Shown one piece after another: positions 23,321 to 32,510 of a stretch of DNA of 64,000 nucleotides. Every line of letters starts with the position of its first letter. Position 1 is the first letter of the stretch. Where the stretch lies: the NCBI RefSeq assembly GCF_003755175.1, contig NZ_RKHX01000003.1, positions 248,001 to 312,000 on the forward strand, written 5' to 3'. The notes beneath the pieces were generated by a model that saw only the letters and a program-made list of their open reading frames with translations, had not been told where the DNA came from and searched no databases. The DNA is from Cellulomonas sp. PhB150 (lineage in GTDB: Bacteria; Actinomycetota; Actinomycetes; Actinomycetales; Cellulomonadaceae). The position numbers and the translations under genes were made by a program.

Positions 23321-26300
23321 ATGAGATCGGTACGTTCGCTCAGGAGGATCGGGACGGCAGCAGTGGTGCTGGCCGTCGCGGTGGGGACAGGTGGCCTGAC
23401 GGCCGTGACGGCAGCGGCCGACGACGGCCCGACGACGCTCGTCTCGAACGACTTCGAGTCCGGCACGACCGCGCCGTGGGACCCGCGCGGACCCGTCACG
23501 CTGGCGACGGTCGACACCGACGCGCACGGCGGCGCACGCAGCCTGCTGGTCAGCGGCCGCACGGGCGACTGGAACGGACCGGCCACGGACGCGATCGCGT
23601 TCCCGGCCGGCTCCCCCGTGACCGTCTCGGCGTGGGTCAAGCTCGCGCCCGGTACCGCCGGTTCGTCGGCGATGCACTTCACCGTGCAGCAGAGCCCGGC
23701 CGACAACGAGTACACGTGGGTGGGTTCCCCGGTCACGGCCACGGCCGACGGCTGGGTCGAGCTGACCGGCACCTACACGCGCGCCGCCTCGGTCACCGCG
23801 GCGACGCTGTACCTCGAGGCCGCCCCGATCGCGGGCGCCAACCCCAGCTTCCTCGTCGACGACGTGCTCGTCACGACCCCGGGCGCGGGCGACCCCGACC
23901 CGGACCCCGATCCCGACGTCGTCCCCGGAGGTGCCGTGGACCCGACCACGACTCCCGTCTCGGCAGCCCGCGGCACCGGTGACGTCGCCGCGCTGACGTT
24001 CGACGACGGCCCCAACGGCGCCACCACCGGCGCACTGCTGGACTTCCTCCAGGAGCAGGGCATCCACGCGACGTTCTGCGTGATCGGCCAGAACATCCAG
24101 GCACCGGGCGGCGCCGAGGTGCTCCGCCGAATCGTCGCGGACGGGCACACCCTCTGCAACCACTCGACGTCGTACGCGGACATGGGCAGCTGGACCCCGG
24201 CCCAGGTGCGCGCGGACCTCGTCGAGAACCTCGCCATCATCCGGACCGCGCTCGGCGACCCGCAGGCCAAGGTGCCGTTCTTCCGCGCACCCAACGGCAG
24301 CTGGGGCCAGACGGCCGCGGTCGCGGTGTCGCTCGGCATGCAGCCGCTCGCGGTCACGAACACCATCAGCGACTGGGAGACCCAGGACGTCCCGACGCTG
24401 ACGACGAACCTGCGCGCGGCCATGAAGCCCGGCCAGGTCGTCCTCACGCACGACGGCGGCGGCGACCGCTCCGGCACGCTCGCCGCGGTCCGCACCGTGG
24501 TGACCGAGCGGCTCGCGGCCGGCTGGTCGTTCACGCTGCCCGCGGGCGGCGCGGCCGACGACGGCCCCGCGCCGACGTCGCTGTCCACCGGCTTCGAGGA
24601 CGGCCTCGGCGTCTGGGCCGCGCGCGGCAACGGCACCGCCCCGGTGGTCGCCATCTCCGAGGTCGCGCACGGCGGCGTGCAGTCCGCGAGCGTGACCGGC
24701 CGCACCGACGGCTGGCACGGCCTGGGCACCTCGGTCACGGACGCGTTCGTCAGCGGTCGGACCTACCAGATCTCCGCCTGGGTCCGGCTCGCGGCCGGCG
24801 AGACCGCCCCCGCCGACGTGCGCGTCAGCGTGCAGCGGGACACCGGCGGCACCTCGTCGTACGACACCGTCACCACGGCCGCGGGCGTCACCGCCGACGG
24901 CTGGGTCCAGCTGACCGGCAGCTACACGATGACCTCGGCCGACTCGGCGCTGCTGTACTTCGAGACCGCGTCCGGCACCGCGTCCTTCCTGGTCGACGAC
25001 GTCGTCGTCACCGGCTCGACCGCCCCGCCGGTCCAGCAGGACATCCCCTCGCTCAAGGACGAGCTCCCGTGGCCCGTCGGCGTCGCGATCGACGAGCGGG
25101 AGACGGCCGGCCCTGGCAAGGAGCTGGTCACCAAGCACTTCGACCAGTTCACGCCCGAGAACGTCATGAAGCCGGAGGCCATCCAGCCGACCGAGGGGAA
25201 CTTCACCTTCGAGGCCGCGGACCAGCTCGTCGACTTCGCGATCGCCAACGGCCTGCGCGTCTACGGGCACACGCTCGTGTGGCACAGCCAGACGCCCGCG
25301 TGGTTCTTCCAGCACGAGGACGGCACGCCACTGACGGACAGCGCCGACGACCAGGCGGTGCTGCTGGCGCGGATGACGACGCACATCGAGACGGTGGCCG
25401 ACCACTTCCGCACCAAGTACGGCGAGTACGGCACGGCCGGCAACCCGATCGTCGGGTTCGACGTGGTCAACGAGGTCATCGCCGAGAGCGAGAGCGACGG
25501 CCTGCGCCGCAGCGAGTGGTACCGGACCCTGGGCCCGGACTACATCAAGGACGCGTTCGAGATCGCCTCGCAGGCGTTCAACGGCGGCGACGTCGACGGC
25601 CCGGTGAAGCTGTTCATCAACGACTACAACACCGAGCTGCCCGCCAAGCGGCAGGCGATGTTCGACGTCGTGGACGGGCTGCTCAAGGCCGGCGTGCCGA
25701 TCAACGGCGTGGGGCACCAGTTCCACGTCAGCCTCGCGCAGCCTGTGGACCAGATGCGGACCACGCTCGAGAAGTTCGCGACGCTGGGTGTCCTGCAGGA
25801 CGTCTCCGAGCTCGACGTGCAGATCGACGGCACGGTGACGCAGGAGAAGCTCGTCGCGCAGGGCTACTACTTCGCGAACGTGTTCTCGATGCTGCGCGAC
25901 TTCCCCGACCTGTTCTCCGTGACGGTCTGGGGTCCGTACGACAGCCGCAGCTGGCGCACGGGCGCGCCGCTCGTGTTCGACGACGACCTGCAGGCCAAGC
26001 CCGCGTACTGGGGCATCGTCGACCCGACCGAGCTGCCGACCCTGACGCGTGCGGCGAACGCGCAGCAGTCCTCCGGGGCCGCCGACTGGCGGCTCCTGCC
26101 CGACGTGGAGATCAGCGGGGGGACCGGGTTCCAGCTGCGCTGGTCCGGCGACCACCTGACCGCCCGCGTGCACGTGGTCGACGCGACGGACGACGCCGAC
26201 GACTCGGTGACGCTCTTCAGCTCGGGCGACCCCGTGGTCGTGTCCCGCGCGGCGGGGACCGCGACGGACGACGGCTACGAGGTCACGGCGACCCTCCCGC

Positions 26301-27850
26301 TGGCAGCGGCGGGGTCGGTCGGCACCACGGTGCCGTTCGACGTCCGCGTCGCCGACGGCAGCGGGAGCACCACCTCGTGGAACGACCTGTCGAACCACCA
26401 GGAGACCGGTGGGGCGCTGGGCGTGGTCACGCTCGTCGAGCCGATCGCGTTCGTCTCCGTGCCCCGCGCGGCGACGACCCCGACGATCGACGGCGTCATC
26501 GACGCCGCCTGGGCCTCCGCACCGAGCGTCCGGACGGACGTGCAGGTCGAGGGCTCGGGCGGAGCGACGGCCAAGGTCCGGCTGCTCTGGCACGGCGACT
26601 CGGTCGACGTGCTCGCCGAGGTCACCGACCCGCACCTCGACGCCACCAGCTCGAACGCGTGGGAGCAGGACTCGGTCGAGATCTTCCTCGACCCGGCGAA
26701 CGCCAAGTCCGGCGCCTACCACCCCGTCGACGGCCAGTACCGGATCAACTACCTCGGTGCTCAGTCGGTCAGCGGCGACCTGTCGGTGATCGGTGACCGG
26801 CTCACGAGCGCGGCGAAGGTCGTCGACGGTGGGTACGTCGTCGAGGCCTCGCTGAAGCTCGGCCACACGGTGACGCCGGGTGACCTCGCGGGCCTGGACT
26901 TCCAGGTCAACGACGCCACCGCGGGCGTGCGGGACGCGGTGCGGACGTGGTCCGACCCGACCGGCCGCTCCTACCAGGACACCAGCCGGTGGGGCGTCGG
27001 CGAGCTCGTGGAGCCCGTCGGCCCGCAGCCGACGGCGCCGGCCGTCACGAAGCAGCCGGCCTCCGTGACCGGTGCGCTCGGCGCGACCGTGACCCTCACG
27101 GCGGCCGCCTCGGGCATCCCGGCCCCGACCGTCCGCTGGCAGCGGCTCGGCTCGACCTGGACCGACGTGCCGGGCGCGACGAGCACCTCGCTCGCGGTGA
27201 AGCTGTCGGCGACGACGGACGGCGCCCGGTACCGGGCAGTGTTCACCAACGCGACCGGCGTCGCCACGACGTCGACCGCCACCGTGACCGTCAAGGCGCA
27301 GGCTCCGCGCGTGACGACCCAGCCCGGGTCGACACAGGCCAGGACCGGGAAGTCGGTCACGCTCAAGGCCGTGGCCAGCGGCTACCCGACGCCGACCGTC
27401 CGCTGGCAGCAGCGGGCCTCCGGGTCGTCGACCTGGCGTACGGTGTCCGGGGCAACCCGGACGTCGCTCACGGTGAAGGTCGGCGCCAAGCCGGTCGCCT
27501 ACCGGGCGGTGTTCACCAACCGCGGCGGCACGGCCACCACGAGGACGGCCACGGTCACGCCGACCCCGGTCAAGCCGCGGATCACGGCCCAGCCGCGGTC
27601 CGCCACGGTGGCCGCCGGGAAGTCGGTGCGGTTCTCGGTCTCCGTGACGGGGACCCCGGCGCCGACGATCCGGTGGTACCAGCGAGTCGCCGGGTCCTCG
27701 AAGTGGAAGGCCGTGACCGGGGCGACAGGCCGCACGCTCGTCGTGAAGGCGACCACCGGCAAGAGCGGCAACGCCTACCGCGTCGTCGTGAAGAACAAGG
27801 CCGGGTCGGTCACGTCCCACTCGGCGGTGCTGAAGGTGAAGCGCCGCTGA
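23321..27850 (+). CDS. Secreted multidomain xylanase: CBM22-CE4-CBM22-GH10-CBM9-Ig x3
   Basis: The 1509-residue exported enzyme opens with a signal peptide (1-32, ending TAVTAAADD). Order after it: CBM22-like module (about 38-187), Asp-Pro linker, CE4/NodB deacetylase (about 221-407, TFDDGP with Asp228/Asp229; HST metal site; RAPNGSWG), second CBM22-like module (about 418-565), GH10 xylanase (about 572-908; acid/base Glu718 in DVVNEVI, nucleophile Glu830 in SELDVQ). Then come a degenerate and a full CBM9-like module (about 910-1040, 1043-1232) and three Ig-like domains (about 1240-1325, 1329-1413, 1418-1509). ATG 23321 has AGGAG 6 nt upstream. It probably removes acetyl groups and cuts the xylan backbone in one polypeptide. 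A double LacI operator precedes it. No LPXTG or SLH anchor is seen. Confidence 0.93.
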   Translation: MRSVRSLRRIGTAAVVLAVAVGTGGLTAVTAAADDGPTTLVSNDFESGTTAPWDPRGPVTLATVDTDAHGGARSLLVSGRTGDWNGPATDAIAFPAGSPVTVSAWVKLAPGTAGSSAMHFTVQQSPADNEYTWVGSPVTATADGWVELTGTYTRAASVTAATLYLEAAPIAGANPSFLVDDVLVTTPGAGDPDPDPDPDVVPGGAVDPTTTPVSAARGTGDVAALTFDDGPNGATTGALLDFLQEQGIHATFCVIGQNIQAPGGAEVLRRIVADGHTLCNHSTSYADMGSWTPAQVRADLVENLAIIRTALGDPQAKVPFFRAPNGSWGQTAAVAVSLGMQPLAVTNTISDWETQDVPTLTTNLRAAMKPGQVVLTHDGGGDRSGTLAAVRTVVTERLAAGWSFTLPAGGAADDGPAPTSLSTGFEDGLGVWAARGNGTAPVVAISEVAHGGVQSASVTGRTDGWHGLGTSVTDAFVSGRTYQISAWVRLAAGETAPADVRVSVQRDTGGTSSYDTVTTAAGVTADGWVQLTGSYTMTSADSALLYFETASGTASFLVDDVVVTGSTAPPVQQDIPSLKDELPWPVGVAIDERETAGPGKELVTKHFDQFTPENVMKPEAIQPTEGNFTFEAADQLVDFAIANGLRVYGHTLVWHSQTPAWFFQHEDGTPLTDSADDQAVLLARMTTHIETVADHFRTKYGEYGTAGNPIVGFDVVNEVIAESESDGLRRSEWYRTLGPDYIKDAFEIASQAFNGGDVDGPVKLFINDYNTELPAKRQAMFDVVDGLLKAGVPINGVGHQFHVSLAQPVDQMRTTLEKFATLGVLQDVSELDVQIDGTVTQEKLVAQGYYFANVFSMLRDFPDLFSVTVWGPYDSRSWRTGAPLVFDDDLQAKPAYWGIVDPTELPTLTRAANAQQSSGAADWRLLPDVEISGGTGFQLRWSGDHLTARVHVVDATDDADDSVTLFSSGDPVVVSRAAGTATDDGYEVTATLPLAAAGSVGTTVPFDVRVADGSGSTTSWNDLSNHQETGGALGVVTLVEPIAFVSVPRAATTPTIDGVIDAAWASAPSVRTDVQVEGSGGATAKVRLLWHGDSVDVLAEVTDPHLDATSSNAWEQDSVEIFLDPANAKSGAYHPVDGQYRINYLGAQSVSGDLSVIGDRLTSAAKVVDGGYVVEASLKLGHTVTPGDLAGLDFQVNDATAGVRDAVRTWSDPTGRSYQDTSRWGVGELVEPVGPQPTAPAVTKQPASVTGALGATVTLTAAASGIPAPTVRWQRLGSTWTDVPGATSTSLAVKLSATTDGARYRAVFTNATGVATTSTATVTVKAQAPRVTTQPGSTQARTGKSVTLKAVASGYPTPTVRWQQRASGSSTWRTVSGATRTSLTVKVGAKPVAYRAVFTNRGGTATTRTATVTPTPVKPRITAQPRSATVAAGKSVRFSVSVTGTPAPTIRWYQRVAGSSKWKAVTGATGRTLVVKATTGKSGNAYRVVVKNKAGSVTSHSAVLKVKRR

Positions 27851-27908
27851 TCCAGACCGCCGGGGGGCACGGGCGACTCCCACCCTGCCCCGTGCTCCCC
27901 GGCTCTTG

Positions 27909-27950
27909 ACGACGACGGGCGGTCCCTCTCCGGGGGCCGCCCGTCGTCGT
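27909..27950 (+). terminator. Terminator-like hairpin after the CE4-GH10 gene
   Basis: Perfect 14-bp arms (ACGACGACGGGCGG, 27909-27922, with 27937-27950) around a 14-nt loop, followed by TCTCGT. It begins 59 nt after the stop codon. Confidence 0.7.
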
Positions 27951-28207
27951 TCTCGTGCCAGCGATGGCGCAGCGCGGGCTCGCGGCACCACCCATGGCCG
28001 GTTCGCGTCATGCCGCGGCCCCTTGTGCACCGCGGACCTCGAGCGCACACTCGATCGAGTGAGCGACGCGCAGAGAATGAGGGCGCTGAGGCGTGTTCGT
28101 TCGTGGCGCGATCCGGTCGGGCACTGTCGCCCGACTGACTTCATGCCCCGGTCCGGGGCCACAGGGTGTGGGCTGCGACGTCCACCCTGCTTCGAAGGGC
28201 TGCAACG
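27951..28207. other. Intergenic region with a 14-bp palindrome
   Basis: No supported gene here. It holds the promoter of the secreted protein that follows. A perfect palindrome CACTCGATCGAGTG (28048-28061) lies about 150 nt before that gene and could be a regulator site; no assignment is possible. Confidence 0.5.
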
Positions 28208-28756
28208 GTGCGCCACCTCAAGACGCGTGTTCTCGCGAGCCTGGGCGCATTCGCCCTCGCTCTGGCCACAACCGCTGGATTCAGCGTGCCCGCTTGGGCG
28301 GACAGCAGTGAGCTTGTTGCCTGCACCGGTTCCGTGACGGTCCAGTACTCGCCGGCCCTGGGAGCGCTACCTCGGCAGACCACCCAGCAGGTCACCGAGA
28401 CGCTCGGCTCCGCCGGTGGCGGCAGTTGCTCTGGCCCGTTCACCTCGGGCCTCGCATCGACGACGTTTCAGCAGCAAGTCAGCTGTCTGCTCCAGGGGCT
28501 GGGTGACACCCTCGTCCAGAACGTCGTGACCTACGTGTGGGGCGGCGGCCAGTACAGCACCATCACCTACCCCGTCACCACGGTGGCGCACGCAGCGGGC
28601 CAGGAGACCGTCACCTCGATCGGGACCGTCACAGCGGGCTACGGCCTAGGAGCGGCCTCGGTTCGTGTAGCCGTCTACGTCGACCTCGACCTCGTCAGCT
28701 GCCTCACCTCGTCGGTCACCCAGCAGACCGGCACACTCGCCGTCACGATCCTCTGA
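28208..28756 (+). CDS. Secreted cysteine-containing protein of unknown function
   Basis: Not recognised. The 182-residue product starts at GTG 28208 (GAAGGG about 9 nt upstream) with a clear signal peptide (RHLKTRVLASLGAFALALATT, predicted cut after VPAWA). The mature part has four Cys (CTGS, GSCSG, QVSCLL, LVSCL) and is rich in Thr, Ser, Val and Gly, with an alternating pattern suggesting beta strands. Two disulfides are possible. No membrane anchor follows. The codons are visibly less GC3-biased than in neighbours (for example GCATTCGCCCTCGCTCTGG), which may indicate later acquisition or relaxed selection. It lies alone between the xylanase terminator and the YqeY-like gene. Confidence 0.7.
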   Translation: MRHLKTRVLASLGAFALALATTAGFSVPAWADSSELVACTGSVTVQYSPALGALPRQTTQQVTETLGSAGGGSCSGPFTSGLASTTFQQQVSCLLQGLGDTLVQNVVTYVWGGGQYSTITYPVTTVAHAAGQETVTSIGTVTAGYGLGAASVRVAVYVDLDLVSCLTSSVTQQTGTLAVTIL

Positions 28757-28877
28757 CCCCACCAGGCGCTCCGCGGACTTGGGAGCGGGCGCGCTCGTGG
28801 ACGCATCCTGCGTCTGCGGCAGACCACGGGCACGTCGCTTGCACCTGCGGCCGACGACCAACGGCCGGCGAGTCGCG

Positions 28878-29327
28878 TCAGGCCAGGGCCGCGCGCACCA
28901 GCGTCGAGAGCTTCTTGCCGTCCGCTGCGGCTCCGGCCCGCGCCGTGGCCTCCTTCATCACGCCGCCCATGTCCCGCATCGACGTCGCTCCGGTGTCGGC
29001 GATCACGGACGCGACCAGCGCGGCGAGGTCGTCGTCGGAGAGCCGCGCCGGGAGGTAGGTCTCGAAGAGGTCGGCCTCGGCGGTCTCGATCGCCGCGCGC
29101 TCGTCGGCGCCGGCGTCGGTGTAGATCTGCGCGCTGTCGCGGCGCTTCTTGACCTCGCGGGACAGCACCTTGAGGACGTCGTCCTCGGAGAGCTCCTTCT
29201 CGACGGGTCCGGCCTTCGCCTCGGCCCGCACGGCGCCGATGGCCTGGCGGATCGTGTTGGTGCGCACGGAGTCGCGCGCCTTCATGGCGGTGGTGAGGTC
29301 GGCAGTCAGCTGGTCGAGGGTGCTCAT
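28878..29327 (-). CDS. GatB/YqeY domain-containing protein
   Basis: The 149-residue YqeY-like protein is related to the tail domain of the GatB amidotransferase subunit. LDQLTADLTTAMKARDSVRTNTIRQAIGAVRAEAK is the conserved N-terminal helix pair, and ATSMRDMGGVMKEATARAGAAADGKKLSTLVRAAL is the C-terminal helical bundle. The standalone protein is widespread in bacteria; a role in tRNA-dependent amidation has been suggested but is not established. Length is normal. ATG 29327 is the start; stop-to-start distance to the upstream gene on the same strand is 72 nt. Confidence 0.92.
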   Translation of the reverse strand: MSTLDQLTADLTTAMKARDSVRTNTIRQAIGAVRAEAKAGPVEKELSEDDVLKVLSREVKKRRDSAQIYTDAGADERAAIETAEADLFETYLPARLSDDDLAALVASVIADTGATSMRDMGGVMKEATARAGAAADGKKLSTLVRAALA

Positions 29328-29399
29328 GCGCCCATCATCCTCGTCGGCCGGGGCAGGCGCAGCGGCTTTCCCCAGCCGCTGCGCCCGCCCAGGCGGTGA

Positions 29400-30566
29400 T
29401 CAGCGCACGGTGACGGAGACGATGTTCCCCGCCCCGAACACGTCGGTCGAGATCCAGAGCTTGCCGTGGGCCCACTCGACGCCCGCGGGCTGGGTGAGCG
29501 TGAGCAGCGGACGGACCTTGCCGTGCTTGTCGATCGACGAGACCGCGTTGCCGTTCAGCTGCGCGACGTAGATGGTGCCCTTCGGGCCGACCGCGAGGCC
29601 GGTGGCGCCCGCGAGGCCCTTGGCGACCGTGACGACCTTGCCCGTGTGCGGGTTGACCTTCACGACCTGGCCGTTGGCGCCGAGGCTGCCGTCCTCCGGG
29701 CCGCCGGGCAGGAGCGAGACGTAGAGCCAGCCGTCGCGGCCCTGCTCGACATCGGTCGGGACCGGCTCGAACCAGTACTTCTTGCCGACGACGCAGTCCG
29801 GCAGGCCGAGGCCGGCCGCGGCCTCCGCCGGGACGACGACGGGGATCGGCTTGAGCACCGCGACGGTGCTGATCTTGCCCTTCGCCGACACCTTGAACAG
29901 CGCGTTCGCGCCGGCGTCCGCGACGTACGTGGCGCCGCGGGCGTGCAGCGTGCCGTACGCGTGGGAGTCGACCGCTCCGGTGTAGCTCTGGAACATGGGG
30001 TCGAGCTGGGCTGCGCAGGCCGGGTCGAGGTTGCGGAAGCCGTAGGTGTTCACCTTGTCCGGGTTGGCGGTCTGCTCGTAGGCGAGCAGGTCGACCGTCG
30101 TCGCGCCGTCCCGGGTCTGGCGGTGCAGCAGCGAGGCGGTCGGCGGGGCACCCGGGTCGCCCGGGTCGCCCGAGCGCTCCGTCCAGGTCAGCGCACCGCG
30201 GGAGACCTCGACGCCCGCGGCGTCGGCTCCGGGTGCGGCGGCGCCGACGACGGTCGGGGCGCCGGTCGTCGGGACCTTGGAGACGATCCCCGCGAACGCC
30301 TGCCCGACGTACAGCGCCTTCGCGCCGACGCCGAACGTCAGGGGCCCGACGAGCCCCGTGGCGACCGTCTTCGGCGTGCCGGCCTTCGGCGTGTGGTGGG
30401 ACTTCACCGGGTGGCGGTGGTCGGGCAGCGAGACGCCGTGCCCGTAGTGGGCCACGCGCGCGTGGCTCGGCGTGGGGTGGTCGGACGAGCGGGCGGTGGC
30501 CGGAGTGCCGGCGACGACCAGACCGGCCACAGCGAGCGCTGCGACGGCGCAGGTACGGACGCGCAT
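29400..30566 (-). CDS. ScyD/ScyE-family secreted beta-propeller-like protein
   Basis: Exported protein of 388 residues. The signal peptide (MRVRTCAVAALAVAGLVVAG, cut near TPATA) is followed by a His-rich linker. The repeated blade pattern includes TVATGLVGPLTFGVGAKALYVGQ, ATYVADAGANALFKVSAKGKISTVAVL, RDGWLYVSLLPGGPEDGSLGANGQVVKV and GPKGTIYVAQLNGNAVSSIDKHG. This resembles ScyD/ScyE-family proteins of actinobacteria, which are distant NHL-type propellers of unknown function despite the cyanobacterial scytonemin name. ATG 30566 has GAGGAGG 6 nt upstream. Confidence 0.82.
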   Translation of the reverse strand: MRVRTCAVAALAVAGLVVAGTPATARSSDHPTPSHARVAHYGHGVSLPDHRHPVKSHHTPKAGTPKTVATGLVGPLTFGVGAKALYVGQAFAGIVSKVPTTGAPTVVGAAAPGADAAGVEVSRGALTWTERSGDPGDPGAPPTASLLHRQTRDGATTVDLLAYEQTANPDKVNTYGFRNLDPACAAQLDPMFQSYTGAVDSHAYGTLHARGATYVADAGANALFKVSAKGKISTVAVLKPIPVVVPAEAAAGLGLPDCVVGKKYWFEPVPTDVEQGRDGWLYVSLLPGGPEDGSLGANGQVVKVNPHTGKVVTVAKGLAGATGLAVGPKGTIYVAQLNGNAVSSIDKHGKVRPLLTLTQPAGVEWAHGKLWISTDVFGAGNIVSVTVR

Positions 30567-30630
30567 GTGTTCCTCCTCGTCGAGGGCGTCCGGCCTGCGG
30601 CGTCTCGTCGACGCCCGTCCAGAACCGGAC

Positions 30631-30649
30631 AAACCGCCCGAAGGCGGGC
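30631..30649 (-). terminator. Possible small hairpin with UUCG loop after the TetR gene
   Basis: Read on the minus strand, CCGCC-TTCG-GGCGG is followed by TTTGT, 50-70 nt after the TetR stop. The stem is short; it is listed because a UUCG loop plus T-run is unusual here. Confidence 0.4.
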
Positions 30650-30701
30650 ACCGAACACTGTGCTCCCGCTGTGAGCCGGGCGTCCAGACCTTTCGGGTGA
30701 C

Positions 30702-31295
30702 CTAGGCGCGGCCCTCGACCAGGAGGTGCGCGCGGGGGGCGGGGACGCCCAGCATGAGCAGGCTCGTGAGGATCACCGAGGACGCGTCCACGCCCGGCCC
30801 CCTCAGGTCGTCGTCGGCGATGGTGAACACGGCCGACCAGGCCGCCTGGCTCAGCACGCCGGCGGGAAGGTGACGCCCGAACGCGCCGTCGGCCTGGCCG
30901 CGTTCGACCAGCTCGGCCAGCGCGCGCTCGACCGTCCCCAGCAGGGCGTGGATGTCCGCGCCGAACTCGCCACGTCGCAGGACCACGAGCACGCGGTACC
31001 GATGAGCGAGGGGCCAGAGGTGGGCGATGAAGTCGGCCCACGCCTCGTCGGCCGGCTTGTCTGGCGGAGCGTCGTCGGCCAGGACCGTCGCGATCTCGCC
31101 CACCGCCCGCTGGGCGAGCGCCCGCACGAGATCGGACCGGGAGGGGAAGTGGCCGTAGACGGTGCGCCTGACCACGCCGGCGGCCGCTGCCACCTCGCCC
31201 ATGCCCGCGTCCGGGGTCCTGCCGAGGACCTCGATCGCCACGTCGAGGAGCCGCTCGCGCGTGTCACCTGCCCTCGGCGGGGTCTCGTTCTGCAT
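30702..31295 (-). CDS. TetR-family repressor of the divergent epoxide hydrolase
   Basis: The 197-residue regulator has a TetR helix-turn-helix at about residues 10-55 (DTRERLLDVAIEVLGRTP, then MGEVAAAAGVVRRTVYGHFPSRSDLVRAL) and a helical ligand domain. ATG 31295 is preferred to the in-frame ATG at 31313 because that one lies inside an 18-bp perfect palindrome. Two related palindromes fill the divergent promoter region, so this regulator most likely represses itself and the epoxide hydrolase. No clear ribosome site precedes the start. Inducer unknown; an epoxide or other xenobiotic is a reasonable guess. Confidence 0.9.
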   Translation of the reverse strand: MQNETPPRAGDTRERLLDVAIEVLGRTPDAGMGEVAAAAGVVRRTVYGHFPSRSDLVRALAQRAVGEIATVLADDAPPDKPADEAWADFIAHLWPLAHRYRVLVVLRRGEFGADIHALLGTVERALAELVERGQADGAFGRHLPAGVLSQAAWSAVFTIADDDLRGPGVDASSVILTSLLMLGVPAPRAHLLVEGRA

Positions 31296-31305
31296 GGCGC
31301 AAGCA

Positions 31306-31323
31306 TTGCACACGCGTGTGCAA
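31306..31323. promoter_or_regulatory. TetR operator 1, perfect 18-bp palindrome
   Basis: TTGCACACGCGTGTGCAA, fully symmetric, lies 10 nt upstream of the chosen TetR start, over its expected promoter. It shares TTGCACAC half-sites with operator 2, with centres 28 bp apart. Confidence 0.85.
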
Positions 31324-31333
31324 CGGGTCTAGA

Positions 31334-31351
31334 TTGCACACCAGTGTGCAA
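31334..31351. promoter_or_regulatory. TetR operator 2
   Basis: TTGCACAC-CA-GTGTGCAA has 8-bp perfect arms. It lies 21-39 nt upstream of the epoxide hydrolase start and just after TCTAGATT. Confidence 0.85.
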
Positions 31352-31372
31352 CGTCTTCGAGAGGACAGACCC

Positions 31373-32510
31373 ATGACCGACCTCCGCCCGTTCCGCGTCG
31401 CGATCCCGGACGCCGAGATCGACGACCTCAAGCAGCGGCTCGCCCGGACCCGCTGGCCCGATCGTGAGACCGTCCCGGACTGGTCGCAGGGCGTCCGCCT
31501 CGAGAACGCGCGATCGCTCGTCGCGTACTGGGAGCACGAGTACGACTGGCGCCGCTTCGAGTCCGAGCTCAACGCCCACCCGCAGGTCCTGACCACGATC
31601 GACGGGCTCGACATCCACGCCCTGCACGTCAGGTCCCCGAACCCCGGCGCACTTCCCCTGGTCCTGACGCACGGGTGGCCGAGCTCGGTCGCGGACTTCC
31701 TGGCACTGGTCGGGCCGCTCACGGATCCCGTGGCGTTCGGCGGGGACGCCGCCGACTCCTTCGACGTCATCATCCCGTCGCTGCCCGGCTTCGGGTTCTC
31801 CGGCAAGCCGACCGAGCCCGGCTGGGACACGGACCGGATCGCCCGGGCGTGGGTGGAGCTGATGCGCCGGCTCGGCTACACCGACTGGGCCGCGCACGGC
31901 GGCGACTGGGGCGCGGCCGTGACCACCGCACTGGGTGCGATGCGGCCGCCCGGGCTCCTCGGGATCCACCTGAGCACGCCGTACGCGTTCCCGGAGCACA
32001 TCCCCGAGACGCTGACCCCTGAGGAGCGCCGCGCGATGGACGGGCTGGCGTACTACGCCGGGCCGCTCGGCGGGTCGAACCACGTGCAGGGCACCAAGCC
32101 GCAGACCGTGGGTCTCGCCCTGGCGGACTCGCCCGCCGGACAGGCGGCCTGGATCTACGAGAAGTTCCAGTCCAAGACGGACAACACCGGGCTCGCCGAG
32201 GACGCCCTGAGCACGGACGCCATGCTGGACGGGATCTCGCTGGCCTGGTTCACCAACAGCGCCGCGTCGTCCGCCCGGATCTACTGGGAGAACCGGGCGG
32301 CGACGATGGCGGGGCCGAGGCTGAGCCTGCCGGTCGCCGTGACCGTGTTCCCGCGCGACATCCCCCGCCTGCCGCAGACCTGGATCGAGGACGCCTACAG
32401 CGACCTGATCCACTACGGCGAGGCGGAGCGAGGCGGGCACTTCGCCGCCCTCGAGCAGCCCGACATCCTCGTGGCCGAGCTGCGCGAGGGCCTGCGGAGC
32501 CTGCGGGGCG

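Noticed and set aside
23249..28216. Very long open frame on the minus strand opposite the CE4-GH10 gene
   Set aside because: It is the antisense shadow of a high-GC gene; the translation is Arg/Gly/Asp-rich without domains, and the plus strand encodes clear CBM, CE4 and GH10 domains.
31296..31313. Upstream ATG at 31313 as start of the TetR gene
   Set aside because: It lies within the perfect operator palindrome and would add MCNACA only; the start at 31295 leaves the operator in non-coding DNA.
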